A DNA stretch of 64,000 bases from Rhodococcus sp. 1168 (GCF_002091955.1 NZ_MKKY01000042.1:186001-250000); one strand, 5' to 3'; shown: positions 56,095 through 64,000, counted from the first letter of the stretch. The notes: generated by a model from the sequence alone, not told the origin. Made by a program: numbers and translations.

Positions 56095-58196
56095 GCGACA
56101 TCACCACAGCGTTCACGGACGAGGTAGTCACGAACGCGTTCACCAAGATCATCTCCGTACCCGGGCTCGAAGGCAGCATTGCCCTCGTCACCCTGGACAA
56201 TGGCTACGACCACACCAAGCCGTCGACGTTCGGCCCGGCCGGACTCGCGCGGTTCGATGCCGCGCTCGACGAGGCGTTCGCAGCTGATCCCGTTGCTATC
56301 GCGGTGACCGGCAAGCCGTTCATCTTCGCGGTCGGTGCCGACCTCAACGGCGTACCCAACATCAAGACCAAGGACGAGGCGCTCCAGATCGGGCAGCTCG
56401 GCCACAAGGTGTTCCGCCGCCTGCGCGAGTCACCCATCCCGACGTTCGCCTTCATCAACGGCGCTGCGCTAGGCGGTGGACTCGAAGTCGGATTGCACTC
56501 CCACTACCGCACTGTCGCTGACAACGCCGCAGCGCTCGGGCTCCCCGAGGCATTTCTCGGACTCGTCCCCGGTTGGGGCGGCACTCAGTTGCTGCCCAAC
56601 ATCGTCGGCGCTTCCACCGCAGTGACCGTCATCATCGAGAACTCGCTCAACCAGAACCGCACACTGAAGCCGCAGCAAGCTGTGGACCTCGGCGTCGTCG
56701 ACGCCATCTTCGGCGGCGCCGACTTCATCGAGCAGTCTCTTGCATGGGCTGTCCGGGTGTTGAACGGCGACGTCGTTCCGAATCGGCCCGAGATCGACCG
56801 CGGCCAGGCATGGGACGATGCCATCGCGCGTGCGAAGGGCATCGTGGCCGGCAAGACGGGCAACTTCGCACCTGGCCCAGTAGCTGCGGTAGAACTGCTC
56901 GAACTTGCCAGGAACACCGACGTCACCGATTCTGCTTCGCTGGACAAGGCCTTCGCCGCAGAAGACGATGCACTGTCGACGTTGCTGGTCAAGGACGAAC
57001 TTCGCGCCGGGTTGTACGCGTTCGACCTCACGCAGAAACGCGCGAAGCGTCCCGCCGGCGCACCCGACAAGTCGCTGGCACGCAAGATCACAGGCGTTGG
57101 CATCGTCGGTGCCGGGTTGATGGCGAGTCAGCTTGCCTTGCTGTTCGTGCGTCAACTGAAGGTGCCCGTCATCCTGACCGACATCGACCAGGAGCGCATC
57201 GACAAGGGCGTCGGTTACGTCCACGGTGAAATCGACAAGCTGCTCGGCAAGAAGCGCCTCTCCCCCGACGCCGCGAACCGACTGAAGGCGCTGGTGTCCG
57301 GATCGATCGACAAGGCCGCATTCGCCAAGACCGATTTCGTCATCGAGGCCGTGTTCGAAAACCTCGATGTGAAGAAGAAGGTATTCGCCGAGGTCGAAGA
57401 ATTCGTCTCCGCTGAAACGATTCTCGCGACGAACACCTCCTCGCTGTCGATCACCAAAATGGCTGCAGATCTGAAGCACCCGGAACGCGTTGTGGGGTTC
57501 CACTTCTTCAACCCCGTAGCCGTCCTTCCGCTTCTCGAGGTAGTCAAGGGCGAGAAGACCGACGATGCCACGCTGGCAACAGCATTCGCGACTGCGAAGA
57601 CACTCAAGAAGTCCGCGGTTCTGTCCGCAGACCTTCCGGGGTTCGTGTTCAACCGCTTGGTGACCCGCGCATCCAACGAGATCATCGGGGCGATCGACGA
57701 GGGCACCCCCTTCGACGTCGCCGACGGTGCCGTAGGCGAACTCGGTATGCCGATGAGCCCGTTGACTCTCCTCGCGCTGGTCGGGCCTGCCGTCGCATTG
57801 CATACGGCCGAGACGCTTGCAGAGGCCTACCCGGATCGGTTCAAGGACTCCCCCGGATTCCGTGCCCTGGTCGAGGCGAAGAAGCCCGGCGTGTGGACGT
57901 ACGGACCCGAAGGCCAGGTCGTCGACCCCGAGGTTGCTGCCCTTTGGCCGCAGGGTGACTCACCATCGACTGCAGAGCAGGTGCTCGATCGCACCCGCAA
58001 TGCAATCGCCGACGAGATCCGAATCATGCTCGACGAAGGCGTCGTTGCAGCACCCGAGGACATCGACCTCTGCCTGCTGCTCGGCGGTGGGTTCGGATTT
58101 TGGAACGGCGGTATCACGCCTTACCTCGATCGTAGTGGCGCATCGGAGGCGGCCACCGGACAGCGGTTCCTCGCTCCCGGCGTTGCCAGCGTCTGA
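56091..58196 (+). CDS. fadB: 3-hydroxyacyl-CoA dehydrogenase/enoyl-CoA hydratase FadB
   Basis: A 701-residue multifunctional beta-oxidation subunit. The N-terminal hydratase has INGAALGGGLEVGLHSHYRT and LPEAFLGLVPGWGGTQLLP (catalytic Glu pair). The NAD domain begins near residue 335 with GVGIVGAGLMASQLALLF, followed by ATNTSSLSITKMA, VGFHFFNPVAVLPLLEVV and the C-terminal GFVFNRL. The ATG is fixed by the 4-base overlap with fadA. In this genome fadAB sits between RNase D and dxs. Confidence 0.95.
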   Translation: MSDITTAFTDEVVTNAFTKIISVPGLEGSIALVTLDNGYDHTKPSTFGPAGLARFDAALDEAFAADPVAIAVTGKPFIFAVGADLNGVPNIKTKDEALQIGQLGHKVFRRLRESPIPTFAFINGAALGGGLEVGLHSHYRTVADNAAALGLPEAFLGLVPGWGGTQLLPNIVGASTAVTVIIENSLNQNRTLKPQQAVDLGVVDAIFGGADFIEQSLAWAVRVLNGDVVPNRPEIDRGQAWDDAIARAKGIVAGKTGNFAPGPVAAVELLELARNTDVTDSASLDKAFAAEDDALSTLLVKDELRAGLYAFDLTQKRAKRPAGAPDKSLARKITGVGIVGAGLMASQLALLFVRQLKVPVILTDIDQERIDKGVGYVHGEIDKLLGKKRLSPDAANRLKALVSGSIDKAAFAKTDFVIEAVFENLDVKKKVFAEVEEFVSAETILATNTSSLSITKMAADLKHPERVVGFHFFNPVAVLPLLEVVKGEKTDDATLATAFATAKTLKKSAVLSADLPGFVFNRLVTRASNEIIGAIDEGTPFDVADGAVGELGMPMSPLTLLALVGPAVALHTAETLAEAYPDRFKDSPGFRALVEAKKPGVWTYGPEGQVVDPEVAALWPQGDSPSTAEQVLDRTRNAIADEIRIMLDEGVVAAPEDIDLCLLLGGGFGFWNGGITPYLDRSGASEAATGQRFLAPGVASV

Positions 58197-58233
58197 GTCG
58201 AACCACAGAATCGTCTGATTCGAACACTGGGAG

Positions 58234-58264
58234 GACGGCCCGCACTTTCGATGTGCGGGTCGTC
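58234..58264 (+). terminator. Terminator after fadAB
   Basis: A 12-bp stem (GACGGCCCGCAC / GTGCGGGTCGTC, one G-T pair) with a 7-base loop lies 38 bases after the fadB stop and is followed by a T-rich run. Confidence 0.8.
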
Positions 58265-58332
58265 TTTCGTTTCGACACCCGTCGCCGCCTCTACCACGCA
58301 CTGTGGTGCCCGATGCATGTGTCAGCTACGGC

Positions 58333-58377
58333 TGTATGTGGCGGATTCCCAGTGAATTTGGCGGCGTGGCGGCGTGG
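58333..58377 (+). repeat. G-rich motif shared with 60420-60464
   Basis: The two stretches align by eye around the skeleton GTGG..ATTC.CA.TGAAT.TGGC and continue G-rich. This copy lies just before the TnsA-like remnant, the other inside the accessory region, both in the same orientation. They may be sub-terminal repeats of a mobile element; no flanking target duplication was found. Confidence 0.4.
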
Positions 58378-58411
58378 TGGCGGGGCGGTTGCTGTGTGCG
58401 GCGGCGAAAAT

Positions 58412-58754
58412 GTGTCGGTGCTGGGTCAGAGTGAGCAAATTAGTTGCGTCGACGACGATGTCGAGGCGGTGTTTGTCACCAAGAGTGGTGTGGAAAAGCG
58501 GGTTTCGCGGGGGCAGCTTCCGAACGTGGTCAATGAGCTCGGGCGGCCGGCGCGATCGTTCTCCTCATATCGAGGGCAGCGAAACTATCCGGGCTGGTAC
58601 TGGCCTTCGACGTTGGGTCGCAGGAGCGGGGTTCTAGCCCTGGGTGGAGCGGGATCACCTGGTGGCGTTGAATTTCGACGCCTCTGTGGTCGGGGTCGTT
58701 TCACAACCGTTTTGGTTGTCTTGGACGCCGGAGAGTGGAAAGCGGCGACGGTAA
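58412..58754 (+). pseudogene. TnsA-like heteromeric transposase endonuclease, frameshifted remnant
   Basis: The first frame, starting at GTG, has VEAVFVTKSGVEKRVSRGQL and FSSYRGQRNYPGWYWPSTLG then RRSGV. The family sequence then continues in the +1 frame as PWVERDHLVALNFDASVVGV and VSQPFWLSWTPESGKRRR and stops at TAA. Together these match the N-terminal half of actinobacterial TnsA-like proteins (FPSYRGQRN, WLERDH, GI.SQPFWL). A single-base change near 58635 breaks the frame and the C-terminal half is missing. No TnsB or TnsC gene is nearby. Confidence 0.72.
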
Positions 58755-58849
58755 GCCCTATTCGAAGGGACCACGGGAAGGTAGTCTCTCGCTAAATGGC
58801 AAGCAACTTCTCGTGCGGCGTAGACGCACGGAAGTCAGGAGTCCCAATC

Positions 58850-59062
58850 ATGGTCAGCGTGCAGGGTTCCACACCTGAAGGCAATGACGACCATCTCGTG
58901 TTTATCGACGACCTACCAGGCCTACGCATCGAGGACGCCCCCAATGTGGTGTGGACCGAAGCCAAAACCTTTTACGGCGAGCGTGCGTTCGGGCTCATGG
59001 GTGCGTTCGATGGTACTGGCGGATCTGGGTACAGATTCTCAGCCTCACCTGCGGATAGCTGA
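58850..59062 (+). CDS. Small orphan protein
   Basis: A 70-residue frame beginning MVSVQGSTPEGNDDHLVFID with a well-placed GGAG 8 bases upstream; it continues DLPGLRIEDAPNVVWTEAKT and ends in a Gly/Ser-rich stretch. I recognise no family. An upstream ATG 18 codons earlier is possible but has no ribosome site. It follows the TnsA-like remnant and may be mobile-element cargo, or itself the front of a truncated gene. Confidence 0.45.
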   Translation: MVSVQGSTPEGNDDHLVFIDDLPGLRIEDAPNVVWTEAKTFYGERAFGLMGAFDGTGGSGYRFSASPADS

Positions 59063-59126
59063 GGTTTGGGGGTACCGCCCGCGCAGAAACACGGCCTCCG
59101 GTTTCCGATCAGGATTCACCCGCGTG

Positions 59127-59822
59127 TCAGGCCGGTTTGAGGGCAGCCACCGTACGGTCCTCGGTCGCGGAGCCGTGCGCGCTTCGAACCGCGACATAGC
59201 GGGCGATCCCGACAGTCATTCCCAACGCCAGGACTACCGCTGTGATCACGACGGCGAAGACTGTCGAGCTTGTGTTGAAGTTTCTCCACCATGCGATAGC
59301 GATACCGGTCCCACTGCACACGATGGCCCCTAGCGGCAGCAGTACGGCTAGCCAGCGGATCGTCGACGAAGCGTGGGGATCGCGGCGAAGCACCACCCAC
59401 ACGGAGAGCAGCGCACACAGGTAAGCAAAAAGACCTGCTGATGCGTACATCGGGAGAACGAACGGCCCGAAATCGATTGTCGGACGGTCGGAGAACGCAG
59501 CGAACACTGCGAGCAGGACCACTGCCAATCCAGCCGCAACGCCGAGTAGCGCGACAGGAACAACGACAGTCAGCCTGAGCGCGCGGCCGGAGAGGTCACG
59601 TTCGTCCGCCCACTGCCGAAGCGTCAGTGCGCTGTCTTCACCCAGAACTGTTGACGCGCTGTGTCCATCACGGCGTGCACCGTCGAGTTCCGCTTCGAGC
59701 TCCGTGAGTAGATCCTTTCGATCGACGCCACGCACGCCAGTTCGACGCCACAGGCGGTTCGCGGTCCGAAAAACATGCTGCAGTGTGCCATTCTCGGCTT
59801 CCGTAATTGCGGTGGTGTTCAT
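59127..59822 (-). CDS. Four-TM protein with N-terminal HAAS-like domain
   Basis: A 231-residue membrane protein. The soluble N-terminus (LWRRTGVRGVDRKDLLTELE, then AELDGARRDGHSASTVLGED) resembles the HAAS/permease-prefix domains found in partners of PadR regulators. Four membrane segments follow (VVPVALLGVAAGLAVVLLAV, LPMYASAGLFAYLCALLSVW, RWLAVLLPLGAIVCSGTGIA, VFAVVITAVVLALGMTVGIA). The ATG overlaps the padR stop by 4 bases. Likely a membrane sensor or effector controlled with PadR. Confidence 0.78.
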   Translation of the reverse strand: MNTTAITEAENGTLQHVFRTANRLWRRTGVRGVDRKDLLTELEAELDGARRDGHSASTVLGEDSALTLRQWADERDLSGRALRLTVVVPVALLGVAAGLAVVLLAVFAAFSDRPTIDFGPFVLPMYASAGLFAYLCALLSVWVVLRRDPHASSTIRWLAVLLPLGAIVCSGTGIAIAWWRNFNTSSTVFAVVITAVVLALGMTVGIARYVAVRSAHGSATEDRTVAALKPA

Positions 59823-60181
59823 GCGACGCCCGTTCTGTTGTCGGTCGATGGTTTCGGAGACTGAAGCAACGAGGTGACACTGCTGGAGATTGCAATCCAC
59901 TCAGCAGTGCCGCTCTTCAGCGCTTCTATTCCAGTTTCACTGAGCGAGTAGTACTTTCGTGGCGGACCTGACAGAGATGGGCGCTTGTCGGAAGTCACCA
60001 GTCCGGCCTTCTCTAGGCGCGCCAGTAGCGGATACGCAGACCCACCGGAAACGAGCAAGTCCCGCTCGGCCAGCCGCTCGGTCAATTCGTATCCGTATAC
60101 CGGTCGCTCTCCGAGGAGAGACAGAAGGCACAGATCCAACACTCCTCGAAGCACCAAGCTCCGCCTTTCGATCACACTCAT
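59819..60181 (-). CDS. PadR-family transcriptional regulator
   Basis: A 120-residue winged-helix protein. LVLRGVLDLCLLSLLGERPV and YGYELTERLAERDLLVSGGS form the PadR winged-helix start, AYPLLARLEKAGLVTS the recognition region, and PPRKYYSLSETGIEALK the wing. The ATG (MSVIERRS) directly follows a perfect inverted repeat, consistent with autoregulation. It is co-translated with the HAAS-like membrane protein. Confidence 0.88.
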   Translation of the reverse strand: MSVIERRSLVLRGVLDLCLLSLLGERPVYGYELTERLAERDLLVSGGSAYPLLARLEKAGLVTSDKRPSLSGPPRKYYSLSETGIEALKSGTAEWIAISSSVTSLLQSPKPSTDNRTGVA

Positions 60182-60215
60182 GCTTAACAAGGTAGCGAGT
60201 AGTAGCTTGTTAAGC
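60182..60215 (-). promoter_or_regulatory. Likely PadR operator
   Basis: Perfect 10-bp inverted repeat GCTTAACAAG / CTTGTTAAGC separated by 14 bases, adjoining the padR start codon. The AT-rich arms stand out from the surrounding DNA, and the position fits an autorepressor site. Confidence 0.6.
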
Positions 60216-60707
60216 AAGACACCGTCCGAACAACGGCCTATTGGGCCGACACGTCGAGCTCAGCGTGGCGTGGAGAATTTACGGTGACCGAAGCGCTGGG
60301 GGTCCTACAGCTGCATCAACAATCCGCCAGCTCAGATGAGAAGAATCCACCGACGTTGCATCCTGGATTAGTAGCGGGCCGCATGTCCACCCGACGAGCT
60401 CCGCCACGTGGTCTGTCGGTGTGGTGGTGAATTCTCATTGAATGTGGCCAGGGTGATGGGTGGCGAAACGACAGGTAGGACAGACAAGGGTCTGCCGGGG
60501 ATTTCGGAGCGTTGCTCATCACCGAGGGCGGGGCGTGGAGCTGCAGTAGTTACTGCTTGAGGTTGTGGCGAGCTACCGCACGCAATTGCTCAGGTGGACC
60601 ACAACGCATAGCCAGCAGCAGTTTGACACGATGTGAGTCTGGAATTGGGTCGCAGGCCACCTACGCTGTGCGCGCTCGTGAAGGGTGCGCGTTGTATGGG
60701 CGGACTC
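60216..60707. other. Intergenic accessory DNA with repeat copies
   Basis: No convincing gene. It contains the first copy of the diverged long direct repeat and the second copy of the G-rich motif described separately. On the minus strand, VKLLLAMRCGPPEQLRAVAR is open just after the DinB-like gene and may be a remnant of something larger, but no family is recognised. Confidence 0.45.
60316..60407 (+). repeat. Diverged long direct repeat, copy 1
   Basis: About 92 bases aligning with 61438-61531 in the same orientation. Shared blocks: AATCCGCCA, GACGTTGCATC, GCGG.CCGCA.GTC, CCGA and CCGCCAC. The pair flanks the DinB-like gene. Confidence 0.6.
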
Positions 60708-61346
60708 TCAGCTCCAGCCCGGCTTGACGTCGCGCCGCGCTGGAAGTCCGTTCCATTCTGTGAGTGGGGCCGACTGCCACCACCAATCTGGATCAGAGTG
60801 AACGCCGGCGACTACCGTTCTGCCAGTGACAGCCAGAAGTAACTCGGGCGGGCTGCCCAAAGACGTATCGATCCACGGAAACACACGCGACACTGTTCTC
60901 GCACAGCTAATTTCGGGAAACCTCAGGAACATCCCCACTGCGCGCGCCGCGTCGGTGCCGTGAACCAGTATTTCTGTAACAGCCATGCCTGCCCAACCCG
61001 CAGCGTCGGCTGTTCCGCTGGGGTGGAACGCACGTTGATCTCCAAGGTCGCGGAGCAGTGCTGCGAGCACATGTGCGGCCGAGAGCACGTTGTCGATGTG
61101 TTCGGATGCGGGTGCTTCACGACCGTCGCGCAGGACCGGTAATCGGACCTGCGCGCGTCTCGCGACCTGACTGCTGTAGAAGAGCAACGCATCGCTGATG
61201 TGCTCGATGGTGTGGAGTGCAGTCCACTGCGTTGGATCCGCAGTGTTCGACCACTGCATCGATGTATCGGGTATCGCAGTGAGCGCGTGCAGAGCTTGCG
61301 CTGCATGCACCACGTCCTCAGGTGTCGGTTCGGTCTGTGACGTCAT
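60708..61346 (-). CDS. DinB/maleylpyruvate isomerase-like protein
   Basis: A 212-residue four-helix protein of the DinB/YfiT/MDMPI type: TALHTIEHISDALLFYSSQV gives the first metal-ligand His pair, and WAGMAVTEILVHGTDAARAV the second His. Members include mycothiol-dependent isomerases and transferases in actinobacteria, so a mycothiol-linked activity is possible but not shown. GTG start VTSQTEPTPED or nearby. It is isolated, flanked by the diverged repeats. Confidence 0.72.
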   Translation of the reverse strand: MTSQTEPTPEDVVHAAQALHALTAIPDTSMQWSNTADPTQWTALHTIEHISDALLFYSSQVARRAQVRLPVLRDGREAPASEHIDNVLSAAHVLAALLRDLGDQRAFHPSGTADAAGWAGMAVTEILVHGTDAARAVGMFLRFPEISCARTVSRVFPWIDTSLGSPPELLLAVTGRTVVAGVHSDPDWWWQSAPLTEWNGLPARRDVKPGWS

Positions 61347-61667
61347 GATGTCCGGATCTGTGGTCGTGTCGGGCCGGAGCCTCGATCTGCAGACTATCCA
61401 TCAAAAGGTGCAGTTAACAGAGCAAGAGGCGCATCGTGATCACAAATCCGCCAACACGACGAGAATGATCGACTGACGTTGCATCAGGCGTATATGGCGG
61501 ACCGCAGGTCACAACCGATAAGCGCCGCCACACTGGATGACAAACCACAGCATGCGGTAACTCTTCGGGTGAAGATCCGCCGATTTCCACCACTTTCGAG
61601 CGAGTCGGGGCCATGATGGCCTAACCACCATCGCTGCAGGCTCACGACCTCGAAAGCTGGGTTCGTA
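61347..61667. other. Intergenic region upstream of the sugar porter gene
   Basis: Holds the second copy of the diverged direct repeat and the presumed promoter region of the transporter gene; no -35/-10 pair was convincing. No gene is supported here. Confidence 0.4.
61438..61531 (+). repeat. Diverged long direct repeat, copy 2
   Basis: Partner of 60316-60407. The best conserved part is GACGTTGCATC through GCGGACCGCAGGTC to GCCGCCAC; the rest has drifted. Both copies are noncoding as far as can be seen. Confidence 0.6.
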
Positions 61668-63065
61668 ATGACGCAACCTACAGATCGCTACACCGCGAAA
61701 GTAATCGGAGTCACCGTCGCTGCCGCGGTCGGGGGATTTCTTTTCGGTTTCGACAGTTCTGTCGTCAACGGTGCGGTCGATTCGATTCAGGAAAATTTCG
61801 GCCTGAGCTCGTTCATCACCGGTTTCACCGTCGCCATTGCGCTACTCGGTTGCGCGGTCGGCGCATGGTTCGCCGGGCGACTCGCCGATAGCTGGGGCCG
61901 CAAACGCGTCATGCTCCTCGGCTCGGCACTGTTCACCATCTCTTCGGTCGGTTCAGGTTTCGCCTTCAGTGTTCCGGACCTGATGCTGTGGCGAGTCATC
62001 GGTGGACTAGGAATCGGGATCGCTTCGGTCATCGCACCTGCATACATCTCGGAGATCGCCCCGGCAAAGTATCGCGGCGGTCTCGCATCACTTCAGCAGT
62101 TGGCGATCACCATCGGCATTTTCGCCGCCTTGCTCTCCGACGCAGTACTGCAGAACGCTGCAGGTGGGCCATCGAACGATCTGTGGTTCGGGATGGAGGC
62201 CTGGCGATGGATGTTCCTCGTCGGTGTCGTCCCCGCGCTCGTGTACGGCTTCCTCGCCACGCTCATTCCTGAGTCACCCAGATACCTGGTAGGCAAGAAT
62301 CTCGACTCGGAAGCTGCGCGTATTCTCGGTGAAATCTCCGGTGAGCTGCATCCGAACGAGCGAGTCAAGGAAATTCGTCTCACACTGAGAGCCGAAGCAA
62401 AATCTTCGTTCGCGGACATACGAGGCCCCAAATTCGGACTGCAACCTATCGTCTGGGTCGGTATTACCATGGCGATTCTGCAGCAATTCGTCGGCATCAA
62501 CGCGATTTTCTATTACTCGACCACCCTCTGGAAATCGGTTGGGTTCAGCGAGAATCAGTCTTTCGTCACCTCAGTGATCACCTCGGTCATCAACGTGAGC
62601 ATGACCTTCGTGGCGATCTTGTTCGTTGATCGATTCGGTCGAAAGAATCTGTTGCAGATCGGTTCCATCGGAATGTTCGTCGGTCTGGTTCTTGCCGCGG
62701 TGTCGTTCACCCAGTCGATCGGGTCGGGGGACAACATCACACTCCCCGACCCCTGGGGTCCGGTCGCCCTCGTCGGTGCCAACCTATTCGTCATCTTCTT
62801 CGCAGCAACCTGGGGACCGATCATGTGGGTCATGCTCGGTGAAATGTTCCCCAACCGAATGCGCGCGGTTGCGCTCGGCATCAGTACCGCCGCCAACTGG
62901 GTCGCCAACTTCGCAATCACGCTGGCTTTCCCCTCGCTGACCGAGACAATCGGCCTCGGATTCATCTACGCGTTCTTCGCGTTCTTCGCGTTGCTGTCCT
63001 TCTTCTTCGTCAAGTTCAAGATTCGCGAAACCAAGGGCATGGAACTCGAAGACATGGTTATCTGA
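61668..63065 (+). CDS. Sugar porter family MFS transporter
   Basis: A 465-residue 12-helix proton-coupled sugar transporter. Motifs: GGFLFGFDSSVVNGAVDSIQ in helix 1, GRLADSWGRKR between helices 2 and 3, PESPRYLVGKN after helix 6, QQFVGINAIFYYSTTLW in helix 7 (sugar-binding QQxxGxN), and FVDRFGRKNLL. The sugar is not predictable. The ATG starts MTQPTDRYTAKV. It precedes the YciI-like gene with 26 bases between them. Confidence 0.95.
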   Translation: MTQPTDRYTAKVIGVTVAAAVGGFLFGFDSSVVNGAVDSIQENFGLSSFITGFTVAIALLGCAVGAWFAGRLADSWGRKRVMLLGSALFTISSVGSGFAFSVPDLMLWRVIGGLGIGIASVIAPAYISEIAPAKYRGGLASLQQLAITIGIFAALLSDAVLQNAAGGPSNDLWFGMEAWRWMFLVGVVPALVYGFLATLIPESPRYLVGKNLDSEAARILGEISGELHPNERVKEIRLTLRAEAKSSFADIRGPKFGLQPIVWVGITMAILQQFVGINAIFYYSTTLWKSVGFSENQSFVTSVITSVINVSMTFVAILFVDRFGRKNLLQIGSIGMFVGLVLAAVSFTQSIGSGDNITLPDPWGPVALVGANLFVIFFAATWGPIMWVMLGEMFPNRMRAVALGISTAANWVANFAITLAFPSLTETIGLGFIYAFFAFFALLSFFFVKFKIRETKGMELEDMVI

Positions 63066-63091
63066 GCCGCTTCTCGAGAGAGTGAGATGTC

Positions 63092-63376
63092 ATGTCCACG
63101 TTTGTTGTCGAATATTCCTACACACCTGAATCATCGTCCGGTAGAGACGATCACCGGACGGATCACCGTGCATGGCTCACTGAGATGATCCGACGCGGGA
63201 TCGTGCGATCTTCCGGACCGTTGGCGGACCACACGGGCGCAAAGTTCATAGTCGAGTCGACGGACTTGGACACGGCAAGTCGATTGTTCACCTACGATCC
63301 GTTCGTTCGCGCGCATCTCGTCGAGGACGTACGCGTCGTCGAATGGTCGCCTCCCACTGACGATTCCAGCAACTGA
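63092..63376 (+). CDS. YciI-family protein
   Basis: A 94-residue ferredoxin-like small protein: FVVEYSYTPESSSGRDDHRT, with the conserved DHRAWL region, then SGPLADHTGAKFIVES and FVRAHLVEDVRVVEW, the typical YCII ending. Function unknown; some relatives are dehalogenase-like enzymes. Likely in one transcript with the sugar porter. Confidence 0.88.
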   Translation: MSTFVVEYSYTPESSSGRDDHRTDHRAWLTEMIRRGIVRSSGPLADHTGAKFIVESTDLDTASRLFTYDPFVRAHLVEDVRVVEWSPPTDDSSN

Positions 63377-63432
63377 GGTGAACGATCCGATCGACGCGAC
63401 CCGTGGCGTGGCCGGATGCACCCAGCGAAGGT

Positions 63433-64000
63433 TCAGGGAGACTTGGACCATCCCACGATTCGCTGTGCAACGTCTTCCGAGGTCAAACCGAGCTCGCTGA
63501 AAATCTGCGCACGAGAAGCGTGATCCAGGAATCGCTGTGGCACACCGATGTCGTGGCAGATCGTGTCTACCCCCACTGCGCGGACAGCGGCAGACACGCT
63601 CGATCCGATTCCGCCGTGGAGGCCCGAGTCCTCGATCGTGACGACGAGACGGAAATCCTTGGCCATCCCGAGTAGCGACTCCGGCACCGGAAGCACCCAG
63701 CGTGGATCGATCACTGTCACCGAAAGACCCTGAGCTGCAAGCTTTTCAGCTGCATCGACCGCCAATGAAGCAAAAGCCCCCACGGCGACAATGAGAACAT
63801 CACGCTCTCCGGACTCCGGCTCGACAAGGACGTCGACAATACCGTCGAGTCGCCGGAGCGCTGGAACGTCATCCGTCACCGCACCTTTGGGGAACCGCAG
63901 CGCGGTGGGACCGTCGTGTACCTCCAACGCTTCGGCGAGCTCCTCTCGAAGGGTTGCGCAGTCACGAGGAGCGGCGACACGGATGCCAGGCACTATCCCC
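63433..64000 (-). CDS. dxs: 1-deoxy-D-xylulose-5-phosphate synthase, C-terminal part
   Basis: About 189 C-terminal residues of Dxs, the first enzyme of the MEP isoprenoid pathway; the gene continues beyond the window. Seen: [30 protein letters not shown], the transketolase C-domain segment [37 protein letters not shown], and [19 protein letters not shown]. Closely like mycobacterial Dxs1, which there directly follows the RNase D gene; here fadAB and accessory genes intervene. Confidence 0.95.
   Translation of the reverse strand, partial: GIVPGIRVAAPRDCATLREELAEALEVHDGPTALRFPKGAVTDDVPALRRLDGIVDVLVEPESGERDVLIVAVGAFASLAVDAAEKLAAQGLSVTVIDPRWVLPVPESLLGMAKDFRLVVTIEDSGLHGGIGSSVSAAVRAVGVDTICHDIGVPQRFLDHASRAQIFSELGLTSEDVAQRIVGWSKSP

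Noticed and set aside
58253..58795. Single 180-residue gene after fadB
   Set aside because: Only the middle matches the TnsA family; the last 50 codons are in the wrong frame, so it is treated as a frameshifted remnant.
1..64000. CRISPR array, rRNA operon, prophage or biosynthetic cluster
   Set aside because: No regularly spaced repeat array, rRNA sequence, phage structural genes or PKS/NRPS genes were recognised.

Overview
The window looks like a chromosomal segment of a Rhodococcus-type actinobacterium (Nocardiaceae). Evidence: high GC with many GTG/TTG starts and 1-11 bp gene overlaps; genes for a mycolata envelope (PimA, PatA, phosphatidylinositol phosphate synthase, AftC, an antigen-85-like esterase); coproporphyrin-type haem genes; and gene order that from memory follows two blocks of the Mycobacterium tuberculosis chromosome (about Rv2572c-Rv2614c, then Rv2671-Rv2682c). 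The species assignment is inference.

Region 1 (1-31.8 kb) is a conserved housekeeping block, mostly on the minus strand: aspS, a zinc metallopeptidase, a cupin, an Rv2578c-type radical SAM protein, hisS with a metallo-hydrolase, two extracytoplasmic cyclophilins (plus strand), rel, apt, a peptide-binding lipoprotein, secF-secD-yajC, ruvB-ruvA-ruvC, a YebC regulator, the PLP synthase genes pdxT and pdxS (separated by tesB and a plus-strand kinase-like gene), then the phosphatidylinositol mannoside operon (Nudix, pimA, patA, pgsA, HIT) and thrS.

Region 2 (31.8-38 kb) is looser: small membrane and secreted proteins, an antigen-85-like esterase whose signal peptide appears to be cut by a stop codon, a decayed carboxylesterase, an LppP/LprE lipoprotein, a possible IS3 OrfA remnant and a GT87 membrane glycosyltransferase. 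It ends at a tRNA cluster: Val(CAC) on minus, then Gly(GCC), Cys(GCA) and Val(GAC) on plus.

Region 3 (38.6-58.2 kb) holds a small four-gene group including a membrane-anchored protein with two L7/L12-like C-terminal motifs; zapE; the RibD-like reductase, lipoprotein hydrolase, aftC, msrB series; a MaoC protein; a minus-strand run hemE-hemY-chdC-HAD-molybdoenzyme whose members overlap or nearly touch; DUF3000 and RNase D; and fadA-fadB.

Region 4 (58.2-63.4 kb) is accessory DNA placed between fadB and dxs: a frameshifted TnsA-like transposase endonuclease, a small orphan gene, a PadR/HAAS-type pair with a perfect inverted repeat at its start, a DinB-like gene flanked by diverged direct repeats, a sugar porter and a YciI-like protein. 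The window ends inside dxs. No CRISPR array, rRNA or complete prophage was seen. The most notable items are the TnsA-like remnant, the L7/L12-like membrane protein, the kinase-like gene without a P-loop, the hydrolase without its nucleophile serine, and the in-frame stop near the end of aspS.
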